A stretch of DNA of 64,000 bases from an uncultured Oscillibacter sp. (lineage in GTDB: Bacteria; Bacillota; Clostridia; Oscillospirales; Oscillospiraceae). Of this stretch, positions 52,278 to 60,887 are shown one piece after another (positions within the stretch are counted from its first letter, which is position 1; each line of letters starts with the position of its first letter). Below the pieces are notes generated by a model. It made no database searches and was not told the origin of the DNA. It saw only the letters and a list, made by a program, of their open reading frames with translations. The stretch spans positions 1-64,000 of the forward strand of contig CAJTSM010000015.1 in assembly GCA_910578935.1 (NCBI GenBank). Direction: 5' to 3'. The position numbers and the translations under genes were made by a program.

Positions 52278-53134
52278 AATATCTCCTCCAATTCAGCGGC
52301 CAGAGCGCCCAGCACATGGCCGGGACCCACGTTATAGCCGCACTCTCTCCGGTATGTTTTCATGAGCTCTATTGTGCGCATGATCTGCGCCTTTGTCAGT
52401 CGTTTCCCAAGCTCCTCCGCCAATACCCGGTCCCCGGCCTCCGCCTCTCCCCCGTAGAGGAGGAGCAGCGCCTGGGAAAGCAGGGCTTCGCTTCGCTCCA
52501 GGAGGGCGCTCAGGTCCTCCCGGCTCAATTTCTTTTTTTCCAGCCGGACCGCCAACTCGGCGGCGCTCCCCCGCTTTCGTTTCAAAAGGCAGCGGCATAG
52601 GGCTTCGGCGTCTTCGCTCTCCTCCCGGCCGGGAATGCCGCCGGCGTGAAGCTTTAACTCCACACACCGGGACCGCAGGGTCTGGAGCACCGCCGCCGGA
52701 TTCTCCGCGCAGAAGAGGAAAGCGGCATAGGGCGGCCCCTCCTCCACCAGCTTCAAAAGGACGTTCTGGTCCTGCTCCGTCAACAGGGCGCAGTCCGGAA
52801 AAATATAGACCTTCCGGGCTCCCTCATTGGGGCGGATATAGGCGTCCCGCCGGACCTCCCGGACAGTTTCCACGGAAACAAACTTGTGGGCCTCGTCCCG
52901 GACGGTAATCACATCCGGGTGAATGTCCTCCCGGACCTTCCGGCAGGCGGGGCACACGCCGCAGGGGCGGTCCTTTTCCGGTCCCACGCACTGAAAGGCG
53001 GCGGCGGCAAAACGGGCGGCGGCGAACCGGTCCCCCGGGCCGGTGAAGAGCTGGGCATGGGAAAGGGTTCCCCGGGCCGCGGCGGAGCGGAGGCGGGAGA
53101 GAACCGGGTCCTCCCTGGGGGCTGCTGGGGCCAT
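52274..53134 (-). CDS. holB: DNA polymerase III delta' subunit
   Basis: A 286-aa clamp-loader subunit. It has the truncated ATPase fold with LFTGPGDRFAA in place of a full Walker A and a zinc module (CVGPEKDRPCGVCPAC, residues about 49-64). KVYIFPDCALLTEQDQNVLL and RSRCVELKL are conserved. It lies directly before ricT, as in Bacillus. AAGGAG precedes the ATG. Confidence 0.93.
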   Translation of the reverse strand: MAPAAPREDPVLSRLRSAAARGTLSHAQLFTGPGDRFAAARFAAAAFQCVGPEKDRPCGVCPACRKVREDIHPDVITVRDEAHKFVSVETVREVRRDAYIRPNEGARKVYIFPDCALLTEQDQNVLLKLVEEGPPYAAFLFCAENPAAVLQTLRSRCVELKLHAGGIPGREESEDAEALCRCLLKRKRGSAAELAVRLEKKKLSREDLSALLERSEALLSQALLLLYGGEAEAGDRVLAEELGKRLTKAQIMRTIELMKTYRRECGYNVGPGHVLGALAAELEEIF

Positions 53135-53237
53135 GGCGGCACTCCTTTCTCCCCCGGCGGGCGGGGTCCTGCTTGAATACAGTGTGATTATATCACAGAA
53201 TCCGTGAAAAGAAAAGCGGGGTTTTTCGTTCCAATTT

Positions 53238-53657
53238 TCACCGGGGCAGACAATCGCGCTTCCGGCTGTTTTTGACAGCGTACCGCCATCTCAAAGAGCC
53301 GATCCCTGTGAAGGCAGCCAAGTGCAGCGCAACGTTAGGCAGGGTGAAATTATAGGCGTTGGACGCCTCTCCAAATTCCAGGAGATACCGGCAGCCCAGC
53401 CCTAAGCAGCTCAGCGCCGCCGTCAGCAGCGCGATCTGCCAGAGCCGCTTTTGGGGGAATTGCCCCGCCAGAAGACCGCCGGAAAAGAGGGCGGTCCCGG
53501 CACCGAGAAATACATACTCCGCCGTAATGAAAAGCGGCCACTCCTTGTTCAGGTTGTATATGGGGAACCCGAAGCAGTTAAAGAATAGGATCATCCCAAA
53601 GACCAAACCACCGGTAACCGCCTTATGGGATGGTACAAACTGCCGTATTTTTTCCAT
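53238..53657 (-). CDS. Hypothetical membrane protein (four helices)
   Basis: A 139-aa membrane protein with hydrophobic segments at about 15-33, 44-66, 72-92 and 105-122. No family recognised. A Lys/Arg-rich C-terminus should lie in the cytoplasm. AAAGGAG precedes the ATG. It lies 35 bases downstream of the asparaginase gene and may be co-transcribed with it. Confidence 0.7.
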   Translation of the reverse strand: MEKIRQFVPSHKAVTGGLVFGMILFFNCFGFPIYNLNKEWPLFITAEYVFLGAGTALFSGGLLAGQFPQKRLWQIALLTAALSCLGLGCRYLLEFGEASNAYNFTLPNVALHLAAFTGIGSLRWRYAVKNSRKRDCLPR

Positions 53658-53691
53658 AGAGCGCTCCTTTTAAAAATCCGGCTTGGTTTCC

Positions 53692-54702
53692 TCACTCCAC
53701 CGGCCAGAGGATGTCCCTGGCCACCGGCGTGTAGAAGAGGCGCTCCACCTCTCTGCGCTCCCGGGTCTGGCCCAAAATCCACATCAGCTTGGCCGCCACG
53801 GCCTCGGTGGTCATGTCGTAGGCCTCCAGCACCCCCAGCTTGTTTTTCAGGGCATGGCCCACGTGGTAGACCCCCACGTCGCTGCCCTCATTCTCCACTT
53901 GGGTGGTAATGACCACGGTCTTCCCCGCCGCCAGGGCCTCATCCACACAGTGGTAAAACCCCCCGGACTCCGGCAGGCCCCCCACGCCGAAGCTTTCGAT
54001 AATCAGCCCGTCGTTCCGCTCCAACAGAAAGTCCGCCGCCCCCCGGTCCATGCCGGGGAGGAGTTTCAGCAGGGCCACCCGGGTATTCAGCGTATCGTAG
54101 AACAGGGGATAGGCCCCGCAGTCCGGGCGGATATAGCGCAGGAGCACCCCGTCCCGGAGGATGCCCAGATAGGGGTAGTTGATGCTGGAGAAGGCCTGAA
54201 AGCTCTTGGAACGGGTCTTTTTCGCCCGGGTACCGGGGATGACTTTGCCGTCAAAGACGATGGAAACCCCCGGCAGGTCCTCCGCCGCGCAGCGGAAGGC
54301 GTCGGTCAGGTTCGTCTTAGAATCCGTGGAGTCAAAGCCGATGGGCCTTTGGGCTCCGGTGAGGACGATGGGCTTGGGACTTCCCTGGATGAGGTAGCTC
54401 AATGCCGCCGCCGTATAGGCCATGGTGTCCGTGCCGTGGGTGAGGACAAAGCCGTCGTAGCGGCCATAGTGCTCCCGGAGGCACCGGGCCATTTGCAGCC
54501 AATGCTCCGGGCCAATGTTCGTGCTGTCCAAATTCAGCAGCTGTACGCAGTCTACGGCGCAGATCTCCGAGATGCCGGGGACATGGCGGAGGAGCTGCTC
54601 CGTGGTCAGCTCCGGGGCAAGTCCCCCCTCCGTCACCTCTGAGGCGATGGTGCCGCCGGTGCCGATGAGAAGGACGCGCTTTTTGTCTTTCGTGTGGGGC
54701 AT
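53692..54702 (-). CDS. ansA: L-asparaginase (type I)
   Basis: A 336-aa cytoplasmic hydrolase that converts Asn to Asp and ammonia. The first catalytic Thr is in IGTGGTIASE (residues about 12-21) and the second in VLTHGTDTMAYTA. GAQRPIG and the C-terminal dimer domain are also typical. There is no signal peptide, as for type I. It stands near asnB and glnN. AAGGAGG precedes the ATG. Confidence 0.95.
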   Translation of the reverse strand: MPHTKDKKRVLLIGTGGTIASEVTEGGLAPELTTEQLLRHVPGISEICAVDCVQLLNLDSTNIGPEHWLQMARCLREHYGRYDGFVLTHGTDTMAYTAAALSYLIQGSPKPIVLTGAQRPIGFDSTDSKTNLTDAFRCAAEDLPGVSIVFDGKVIPGTRAKKTRSKSFQAFSSINYPYLGILRDGVLLRYIRPDCGAYPLFYDTLNTRVALLKLLPGMDRGAADFLLERNDGLIIESFGVGGLPESGGFYHCVDEALAAGKTVVITTQVENEGSDVGVYHVGHALKNKLGVLEAYDMTTEAVAAKLMWILGQTRERREVERLFYTPVARDILWPVE

Positions 54703-54738
54703 GGAGGGAACCTCCTTGAAATCAGAAATCGGGGCACG

Positions 54739-54963
54739 TCACCAGATGAACTCGCCGCAGCGGGGGCAGCGGTGGAGGAGTCTGGACACATACATCCGGC
54801 ACCTCACCCGGTTGTAGCCGCAGCGGGGGCAGTTGAGAAAAAACACCGTCTGAAAACATCCGGCGGCCATCACCAGGACCGCCGCCGCAATCCAGCCCTT
54901 TCCGGCTCCTGCCGGCAGGGGCGGGGCCAGGAGGATCACGCCGGTCAAGCAGGCAATCCACAT
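54739..54963 (-). CDS. Small membrane protein with zinc ribbon
   Basis: A 74-aa protein with an N-terminal hydrophobic region (about residues 1-42, probably two helices) and a C-terminal zinc ribbon: NCPRCGYN and RCPRCGEFIW. The frame is chosen over an overlapping 85-codon frame because of the paired Cys motifs. No strong ribosome site is visible. It lies 36 bases upstream of the asparaginase gene on the same strand. Confidence 0.6.
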   Translation of the reverse strand: MWIACLTGVILLAPPLPAGAGKGWIAAAVLVMAAGCFQTVFFLNCPRCGYNRVRCRMYVSRLLHRCPRCGEFIW

Positions 54964-55030
54964 CCGGTATGATTTTCACAGGCTTTTTTATTTATTATAC
55001 CGCTTTTTCCGCTCTCCCGTCAAGCAGGAA

Positions 55031-55057
55031 AGGAAGCGCCCCGCCGGGGCGCTTCCT
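55031..55057. terminator. Terminator after the YedE-TusA genes
   Basis: A 12-13 bp stem, AGGAAGCGCCCC and its complement, with T runs on the plus-strand exit. Confidence 0.7.
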
Positions 55058-55075
55058 TTTCCATCCTGTATCCTG

Positions 55076-55279
55076 TTATTTGCTCAAGGTCAGCTTGAAA
55101 TCCGGTCCCTGGGGTTCCGCCTTCACCTGGTAGCCCAGGGATTGGGCGCAGCGGGTGACGTTTTCCACCGCCACCCGGGCGTCCACCAGAACCTCCAGCC
55201 GGGCGGGTTTTTCCTTCTCCAGGACCTTTCGGGTCATCACCACCGGAATGGGACAGGACTGTCCTCTCGCATCGACCAT
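55076..55279 (-). CDS. TusA/YeeD-family sulfur carrier
   Basis: A 67-aa TusA-domain protein. The active Cys is in RGQSCPIPVV (Cys9 followed by Pro), and the fold ends in a short beta hairpin. It would carry persulfide (or selenide) sulfur. YedF proteins in selenium clusters are usually about 200 aa with a second domain; only the TusA part exists here. AAGGAGG precedes the ATG, which overlaps the yedE stop by one base. Confidence 0.9.
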   Translation of the reverse strand: MVDARGQSCPIPVVMTRKVLEKEKPARLEVLVDARVAVENVTRCAQSLGYQVKAEPQGPDFKLTLSK

Positions 55280-56382
55280 CACGCTTCCTCCTTTCCGGGA
55301 AGATGGAGCAGGCTCACCGCCAGCAGGACCGCGAAGCCGATGACGACGGCAGCCATGCCGGCCGTCCCGATGCCGCCCACTTTGTAAACACCGTCCGTCA
55401 CGCTGTCGGGATTTCCCGCCAGGCCGAAGTTGTGCGCAACCGCCGCACCTGTGACCATGCCCAGCACCGTCACGGCGGCGTCGCCGTTGCCCTCCCCCGC
55501 CAAAATCAGCTGCCGCAGGGGACAGCCGCCCAGCAAAATGGACCCCCAGCCCGCCAGGGCCATACCCAGGAAGGACCAGAGGTGCTGGCTGTGGGCCACG
55601 GGCTGGGAGAGCATGGAGAGACTGTAATTCCCAAGGAACAGATTTCCCACGGTGACCGTAATCCAGATGGCCAAAAACCCCGCCAGCAGAGTAAAGTCCC
55701 GGATCAAAAACGCGTCCCGGATGCCTCCCGCCATGCACAGGCGGCTCCTCTGGGCGATGAAGCCCACCGCCAACCCGGCGGCCAGAGAGATCAGCCAGAA
55801 GGCCCGCATGGACCCCGGCCCCTCCTCGGAAAACTTCAGCAGTCCCGGCGCCAGCAACAGCAGCCCCAGCAGCCCCAGCATCACGGCGGGCAGCGCAAGG
55901 CCTTCTCCCCGCTTCACCGGATAGGCCCGGCCCAGGGAGAAGCCCTTTTTTAAGAAGACAATCCCCACCAGGATGCCCGCCAGGAACCCCAGCAGGCCCG
56001 CCACGGCGGTGAGGTCCCCGCCTCCCAGACGAATCACCATCCGCAGAGGACAGCCTAGAAAGACCAGCGCGCCGGTCATGACGAACAGCCCCAGCACGAA
56101 ACGGCTGGCGGGGCAGGAGCCCGCCCGGGCCTTGAACTCCCGGAAGGCAAAAGCCGAAATCATGGCTCCCAGAACAATGCCGGGAATCTCCGGGCGGAGG
56201 TATTGCACCTTCCCCGCACCGTGGAAGCCCAGAGCTCCCGCAATGTCCCGTTCAAAACAGGCAATGCAAAAACCCATGTTCTTCGGATTTCCGGCGGCGG
56301 TCAGGATCAGCGCCGCCACCCCCACCACAATCCCGGCCAACACGATCAGGCCGTAGCGGCGGATCAAGGGATTCTCTTTCAT
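55279..56382 (-). CDS. yedE: YedE-family putative selenium transporter
   Basis: A 367-aa membrane protein with about 10-11 helices of the YeeE/YedE (TsuA-like) family. Two repeats each contain the conserved Cys motif: FLGCPLRMVIRL and LLGGCPLRQLIL. GNPKNMGFCIACF near residue 31 is characteristic of the selenium-linked YedE clade. It probably moves thiosulfate or a selenium form across the membrane for the TusA partner. Substrate assignment rests on homology. Confidence 0.88.
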   Translation of the reverse strand: MKENPLIRRYGLIVLAGIVVGVAALILTAAGNPKNMGFCIACFERDIAGALGFHGAGKVQYLRPEIPGIVLGAMISAFAFREFKARAGSCPASRFVLGLFVMTGALVFLGCPLRMVIRLGGGDLTAVAGLLGFLAGILVGIVFLKKGFSLGRAYPVKRGEGLALPAVMLGLLGLLLLAPGLLKFSEEGPGSMRAFWLISLAAGLAVGFIAQRSRLCMAGGIRDAFLIRDFTLLAGFLAIWITVTVGNLFLGNYSLSMLSQPVAHSQHLWSFLGMALAGWGSILLGGCPLRQLILAGEGNGDAAVTVLGMVTGAAVAHNFGLAGNPDSVTDGVYKVGGIGTAGMAAVVIGFAVLLAVSLLHLPGKEEA

Positions 56383-56554
56383 ACCATTTCTCCTCTTTCC
56401 TATTCTTTCTTTTGGTTCTTGCCGGGTCTTGTTTGAACATTGGCGCGGCTTGGCGGGGAAAGCCCCAATCAGACGGCATCGACAGCAATCCTCTGAAATA
56501 CCGGCAGCCCTTCGGCGAATACAGGTTCTTATATACCGCCAGGCGAAAAAGCCG

Positions 56555-56791
56555 TCAGAGTGACAGCATGTGGAAGCCCGCGGCTTCGATGCCGGCTTCC
56601 TGAAAGCAGCGTTCCAAGGTTTCCCGCAGCTCCGGCGGGGCGGACCAGGCCAGCCCGCAGTCGGAGGTAACGCTCCTTGGAACAGAGATCAGCCTTCCCT
56701 CCAGGCCTTCCCGGCGGCAGAGGCGCTCCGCCGCCATCGCTCCGGCGGTGGTGTAAAAAGACACCACACAGCGCGAACTCCGCTGCCGCAA
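56555..56791 (-). CDS. DUF3343 (putative Se/S carrier-like) protein
   Basis: A 78-aa protein from a TTG start at 56791 with AAAGGGGGG six to eight bases upstream; the ATG at 56908 would place the dyad inside the gene. The core VVSFYTTAGAMAAERLCRRE and SVPRSVTSDCGLAW matches DUF3343. The Cys in SDCGL is the likely carrier residue. It fits the selenium/sulfur group with YedE and the TusA-like protein, 172 bases downstream. Confidence 0.8.
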   Translation of the reverse strand: MRQRSSRCVVSFYTTAGAMAAERLCRREGLEGRLISVPRSVTSDCGLAWSAPPELRETLERCFQEAGIEAAGFHMLSL

Positions 56792-56807
56792 CGCAACCCC
56801 CCCTTTC

Positions 56808-56829
56808 GTTATTCTTTTTTTAGAATAAC
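56808..56829 (-). promoter_or_regulatory. 22-bp dyad upstream of the DUF3343 gene
   Basis: GTTATTCT and AGAATAAC are perfect inverted repeats around a 6-base A/T spacer, 17 bases before the TTG start. It is shaped like a repressor operator of the Fur/PerR or similar type; no regulator is adjacent. The gap to the next gene (to 57093) shows no gene. Confidence 0.45.
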
Positions 56830-57093
56830 ACATTTCAATTTTATCCGCAAGCCCTCTTTCAAAAAAGGTTGACCTATTTTTCAATTTTTGCATTTCCGCC
56901 AAATTCACTCCTGCTTTTCCGGCAAAACGGCCATTGCCGTTGCCTCCTCAGCGGCCCGCGCCGTATAATCTTTGGTCCTTTGGGAATCCTTCTCCAGGGA
57001 AGCAATGCCAATTGTTTCAGCCCTTTTGGAAAAGGAATGCTTTATTATCAAAAATTCACAACGGCCTTTTCAAATTGTTGTTTGAAATGATGA

Positions 57094-57122
57094 TTGCCAA
57101 AAACTTCACGTTGTGGTAGTAT
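57094..57122 (+). promoter_or_regulatory. Promoter of gap
   Basis: TTGCCA at 57094-57099, 17 bp, TAGTAT at 57117-57122, then a leader of about 90 bases. Confidence 0.65.
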
Positions 57123-57218
57123 GCTCATTGGAAAAGACCCAAACAAATCGTTTGCGCAATCGTTTATACAGCATTCCGGTACGATTTGTACCCAAATATC
57201 GAAAGGAGTTCCTGTACT

Positions 57219-58232
57219 ATGAAAGCGAAAATCGGCATCAATGGTTTTGGCCGCATCGGCCGCATCGTGTTCCGCGCCGCCCTGAAGCGCGACGACGTCG
57301 AAGTCGTCGGTCTGAACGACCCCTTCATGAACCCCGAGTATATGGCCTACATGCTGAAGTACGACAGCGTGCACGGCAAGTTCCCCGGCGAGGTTTCCTA
57401 CACCGCCGACGCCTTGGTGGTGGACGGCAAGGAGTTTAAGGTCTTCACCGCCAAGGAAGTCAGCGATATTCCCTGGGCCAGCGTCGGCGCCGAGTATATC
57501 TGCGAGTGCACCGGCCAGCACCTGGAGAAGAGCAAGTGCGAGGGCCACATCAAGGCCGGCGCCAAGCACGTCATCATGGGCGCCCCCTCCAAGGACGATA
57601 CCCCGATGTTCGTCATGGGCGTGAACAACCAGAAGTACACCTCCGATATGACCTACGTCTCCAACGCCTCCTGCACCACCAACTGCTTGGCCCCCATCGC
57701 CAAGGTTCTCAATGAGAAGTTCGGCATTGTCGAGGGTCTGATGACCACCGTGCACTCCGTCACCCCCACTCAGAAGCTGCTGGACGGCGCTTCCATGAAG
57801 GACTGGCGCGGCGGCCGCGCGGCCACCGGCAACATCATCCCCTCCTCCACCGGCGCGGCCAAGGCCGTGGGCAAGGTCATCCCCGAGCTGAACGGCAAGC
57901 TGACCGGCATCTCCATGCGCGTCCCCACCCTGGACGTGTCCGTGGTGGACCTGACCGCCAAGCTGGCGAAGCCCGCTTCCTATGAGGACATCTGCAAGGC
58001 CATGAAGGAGGCCAGCGAGGGCGAGCTGAAGGGAATCCTGGGCTATACCGACGAAGATGTGGTTTCCAGCGACTTCCTGGGCTGCCCCCTCACCTCCATC
58101 TTTGACAAGAAGGCCGGCCTCTCCCTGACCGACACCTTCGTGAAGGTTGTGTCCTGGTACGACAACGAAACCGGCTACGCCAACAAGATGGTGGAGCTGA
58201 TCGCCTATATGTTCTCCGTGGACAACAAGTAA
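57219..58232 (+). CDS. gap: Glyceraldehyde-3-phosphate dehydrogenase
   Basis: A 337-aa glycolytic enzyme that oxidises glyceraldehyde-3-phosphate with NAD and phosphate. The NAD motif is IGINGFGRIGRIVFRA, and the catalytic Cys152 lies in NASCTTNCLAP. SWYDNETGYANKMV closes the fold. ATG 57219 follows GAAAGGAG; the ATG at 57186 is not used. It is monocistronic. Confidence 0.97.
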   Translation: MKAKIGINGFGRIGRIVFRAALKRDDVEVVGLNDPFMNPEYMAYMLKYDSVHGKFPGEVSYTADALVVDGKEFKVFTAKEVSDIPWASVGAEYICECTGQHLEKSKCEGHIKAGAKHVIMGAPSKDDTPMFVMGVNNQKYTSDMTYVSNASCTTNCLAPIAKVLNEKFGIVEGLMTTVHSVTPTQKLLDGASMKDWRGGRAATGNIIPSSTGAAKAVGKVIPELNGKLTGISMRVPTLDVSVVDLTAKLAKPASYEDICKAMKEASEGELKGILGYTDEDVVSSDFLGCPLTSIFDKKAGLSLTDTFVKVVSWYDNETGYANKMVELIAYMFSVDNK

Positions 58233-58256
58233 TCTCCTTTTTTGCAGGCGCTTTCG

Positions 58257-58291
58257 GTCCCCGCCGCTTTGAAAGCGGCGGGGACTTTTTT
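58257..58291 (+). terminator. Terminator of gap
   Basis: A 14-bp stem GTCCCCGCCGCTTT with its complement, followed by six T. Confidence 0.9.
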
Positions 58292-58310
58292 CAGTTAGAA
58301 AAATTTTTTG

Positions 58311-58339
58311 TTGCCATTTGGGAAAGAATATAGTAGAAT
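58311..58339 (+). promoter_or_regulatory. Promoter of the SRP RNA gene
   Basis: TTGCCA at 58311-58316, 17 bp, TAGAAT at 58334-58339; the predicted start falls at the 5' end of the RNA. Confidence 0.75.
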
Positions 58340-58345
58340 AACAAA

Positions 58346-58495
58346 AGCAGTCCTCCGCAGGCAGCTGCGGAGCCGGTCTCGCGCAATGAAGCTCTGCGAA
58401 CCATGTCAGGCGGGGAACCGAGCAGCATTAAGCGGAATGTTTCATGTGCCGCGAGGCAACCGGCTCCGCAGCTGCGTACGGAGGATGCGTCTGCT
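58346..58495 (+). ncRNA. ffs: Signal recognition particle RNA (4.5S/scRNA type)
   Basis: The conserved SRP hairpin is visible: GTCAGG (58405-58410), CGG-GGAA-CCG tetraloop (58411-58420), and AGCAGC (58421-58426). Around it the CTCGCG/CGCGAG and ATGAA/TTCAT stems and a 17-bp perfect outer stem (58361-58377 with 58459-58475) close the rod. Further pairs (CCTCCG with CGGAGG, AGCAG with CTGCT) extend the ends. The RNA directs Ffh to signal peptides. Location before dnaX is the usual Firmicutes place. The exact 5' and 3' ends are estimates, and it appears to lack a full Alu domain. Confidence 0.92.
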
Positions 58496-58747
58496 TTCGG
58501 CAGGCGGCGCAAATTTTCAGACCTTCCCCGGTCTGAAACCCTATGATTGAAACGGTGCAGGGAACCCCTCCCGGGTTATCTCCGCGCCAAGAGCCGCCGC
58601 CAGCGGCGGCTGCGCTCCGAAACGTGCCTGCGGGCGCAGCCCGCAGACCCTCTTTCTTTCCGCCGCAGGGGATTTCTCTACGGATCTAACCTTGTTTGAA
58701 CATTGGCGGAACGCCCAGCGGCGAGAGATTTTTCAGGAGGTGAGACG
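58496..58747. other. GC-rich gap before dnaX
   Basis: It contains palindromes near 58592-58612 and 58628-58646 and a copy (58691-58708) of an 18-base sequence also found at 56428-56445. No gene is supported. Confidence 0.45.
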
Positions 58748-60451
58748 GTGTACCAAGCCCTCTACCGCAAGTGGCGGCCCAAAACCTTCGCCGATGTCAT
58801 CGGCCAGGAGCACATTACCGAAACCCTCCGCCGCCAGGTGGCGGAGGGCCGCACCTCCCACGCCTACCTCTTTACCGGAACCCGTGGTACCGGAAAGACC
58901 ACCTGCGCCAAAATTTTGGCCAAGGCCGTAAACTGTGAAGCTCCGAAGGACGGGGACCCATGCGGAAGGTGCCCGGCCTGTGCGGGTATCGACAGCGGCA
59001 GCTTTCTGGACGTGCTGGAACTGGACGCCGCCTCCAACAACGGCGTGGACCAGGTCCGCTCACTCCGGGACGAGGCGGTCTACTCCCCCGCCAACGTGCG
59101 CAAGCGGGTCTACATCGTGGACGAGGTCCACATGCTCTCTACCGCCGCATTCAACGCCCTGCTGAAAATCCTGGAGGAGCCGCCGGAGCACCTGATGTTC
59201 ATTCTGGCTACCACGGAGCTTCACAAGGTCCCGGCCACCATTCTCTCCCGCTGCCAGCGGTTCTCCTTCCGGCGCATCCGGCCGGAAAACGTGGCAAAAC
59301 GGCTGAACTATGTGGCAAAACAGGAGGCCATTGACCTCCTGTCCGACGGGGCGGAGCTTTTAAGCCGTCTGGCGGACGGGGCCCTGCGGGACGGGCTGAG
59401 CCTGCTGGACCAGTGCGCCGCCGCCGGGGGGACCATTGATTCCGCCGCTGTGCTGGACGTGCTGGGGCTGGCGGGAAATCTCCAGACGGCCCGGATGATG
59501 GAACTGATTTTAAACCGGGATGCCCAGGGGGCTCTTCTCCTGCTGGACGAGCTGTACAAGGGCGGCAAGGACATGGGAGCGGTGCTGTCGGAGCTATCGG
59601 CCCTTACCCGGGACCTGCTGCTGCAAAAGACCGCCCCTAAGGGCGGCGCGGCTCTGCTCTCCGGCGGCTTTGACGCCGCCGCGCTGGACCGTCTGGGAAA
59701 GGGTGTGCCCGCAAACCGCTTCCTGCACCTGGCCTCCACCCTGCAAAGGACCGCGGCGGAGCTCTACGCCAGCGTGAACCGCCGCCTGGATACGGAGCTT
59801 TGTCTTCTCCGCTTGTGCGACGAGAGCCTCTCCGGGGACCTGACGGCCCTGGAAGCCCGGATCACCCGCCTGGAGGACAACCAGACCGCCCGGGCGGAGC
59901 TGGCCCGGCGGCCCGCCGCTGCGCCGGCCATGGAACCGGCCCCGCCGCCGCAAGAGAAGCCCCCCGCCCCGCGGATGTCCCCGGACCCGCCCCCCTGGGA
60001 CGGCCCCCCCCTGCCGGAGGAGCCGCCCATGATGGACGAGCCGGGACAGCGGGTCTACGACCTACCGGAGGAGGTTACGCCGCCGGAAGCTCCGAAGGCG
60101 GCCCCGGCCCCTGAAAAGGCCCCCGTGAAAGCGGTGGGCAGCGGCTGGTGGCGGACCCTGGCGGAGAACTGCAAGGGCCGCCTGTCCCCCATGTACCGGC
60201 CCTTCCTGGGTATGTGCTCCGGCTTTCTGGAGGGGGACCTGCTGACGGTCTGCGCCCCGGACGGCCTGACCCTGGGCCGTCTGGACAACGACCGGGTCCG
60301 GGAAACCATCATCCAGGAGGCGGAGGCCCTTGCGGGCAGTCCGGTGCGGCTGGCGTTCCGCACCGGAGAACCTCCCAAATCCTCTCCGGAGGAAAATCTG
60401 AAAAATCTGGTGGCCTTTGGCCGGCAGTTTGACAACATTGAAATTAAGTAA
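58748..60451 (+). CDS. dnaX: DNA polymerase III gamma/tau subunit
   Basis: A 567-aa clamp-loader ATPase. YQALYRKWRPKTFADVIGQE is the standard start, GTRGTGKTTCAKI is Walker A, the zinc module is CEAPKDGDPCGRCPAC, and IVDEVHMLS is Walker B. A Pro-rich linker (about 400-460) leads to a C-terminal tau-like domain. GTG 58748 with AGGAGGTG upstream is chosen; the ATG at 58703 is not at a ribosome site. The next gene follows at 18 bases. Confidence 0.96.
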   Translation: MYQALYRKWRPKTFADVIGQEHITETLRRQVAEGRTSHAYLFTGTRGTGKTTCAKILAKAVNCEAPKDGDPCGRCPACAGIDSGSFLDVLELDAASNNGVDQVRSLRDEAVYSPANVRKRVYIVDEVHMLSTAAFNALLKILEEPPEHLMFILATTELHKVPATILSRCQRFSFRRIRPENVAKRLNYVAKQEAIDLLSDGAELLSRLADGALRDGLSLLDQCAAAGGTIDSAAVLDVLGLAGNLQTARMMELILNRDAQGALLLLDELYKGGKDMGAVLSELSALTRDLLLQKTAPKGGAALLSGGFDAAALDRLGKGVPANRFLHLASTLQRTAAELYASVNRRLDTELCLLRLCDESLSGDLTALEARITRLEDNQTARAELARRPAAAPAMEPAPPPQEKPPAPRMSPDPPPWDGPPLPEEPPMMDEPGQRVYDLPEEVTPPEAPKAAPAPEKAPVKAVGSGWWRTLAENCKGRLSPMYRPFLGMCSGFLEGDLLTVCAPDGLTLGRLDNDRVRETIIQEAEALAGSPVRLAFRTGEPPKSSPEENLKNLVAFGRQFDNIEIK

Positions 60452-60469
60452 GCAAAGGAGACGATCACT

Positions 60470-60838
60470 ATGGGTTACAGCGCCCGCCGCGGCTTCAGCA
60501 GCGGCAATATGAAGGCCACCGGCGCCCAGCGCCAGGCCGCGGTTCAGCAGCAGATTGCCCAGATGCAGGAGGCTATGAACGCCGCCCAGACGGAGGTGGA
60601 AAACCGCTCCTTCACCGCCAGCGTGGGCGGCGGCGCGGTGGAGGCCGTGGCCAGCGGCAAGAAGGAACTGACGGCTCTTACCATCAAGCCGGAGGCCGTG
60701 GACCCGGAGGACGTGGAGATGCTTCAGGACCTGGTGGTTTCCGCCGTCAACGAGGCCCTGCGCCAGGCCGGGGACGCCATGGACAAGGCCATGGACAGCA
60801 TCACCGGCGGACTGAATCTGGGAGGCTTGGGACTATGA
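60470..60838 (+). CDS. YbaB/EbfC family nucleoid-associated protein
   Basis: A 122-aa small DNA-binding protein. A coiled-coil N-terminus (QQQIAQMQEAMNAAQTEVEN) and strands with LTALTIKPEAVDPEDVEMLQ are typical. It sits after dnaX as usual. recR, often third in this operon, is absent. The N-terminal 15 residues are an unusual Gly/Ser/Arg-rich extension. Confidence 0.94.
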   Translation: MGYSARRGFSSGNMKATGAQRQAAVQQQIAQMQEAMNAAQTEVENRSFTASVGGGAVEAVASGKKELTALTIKPEAVDPEDVEMLQDLVVSAVNEALRQAGDAMDKAMDSITGGLNLGGLGL

Positions 60839-60887
60839 AGCGAAGGGCGGGGCCGTGACGGTCCCGTCCTTTTTCTAAGGAGGTTTT

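Noticed and set aside
54722..54979. 85-codon frame overlapping the small zinc-ribbon membrane gene
   Set aside because: The alternative frame has two clean CPRCG motifs and hydrophobic helices, whereas this frame has random composition.
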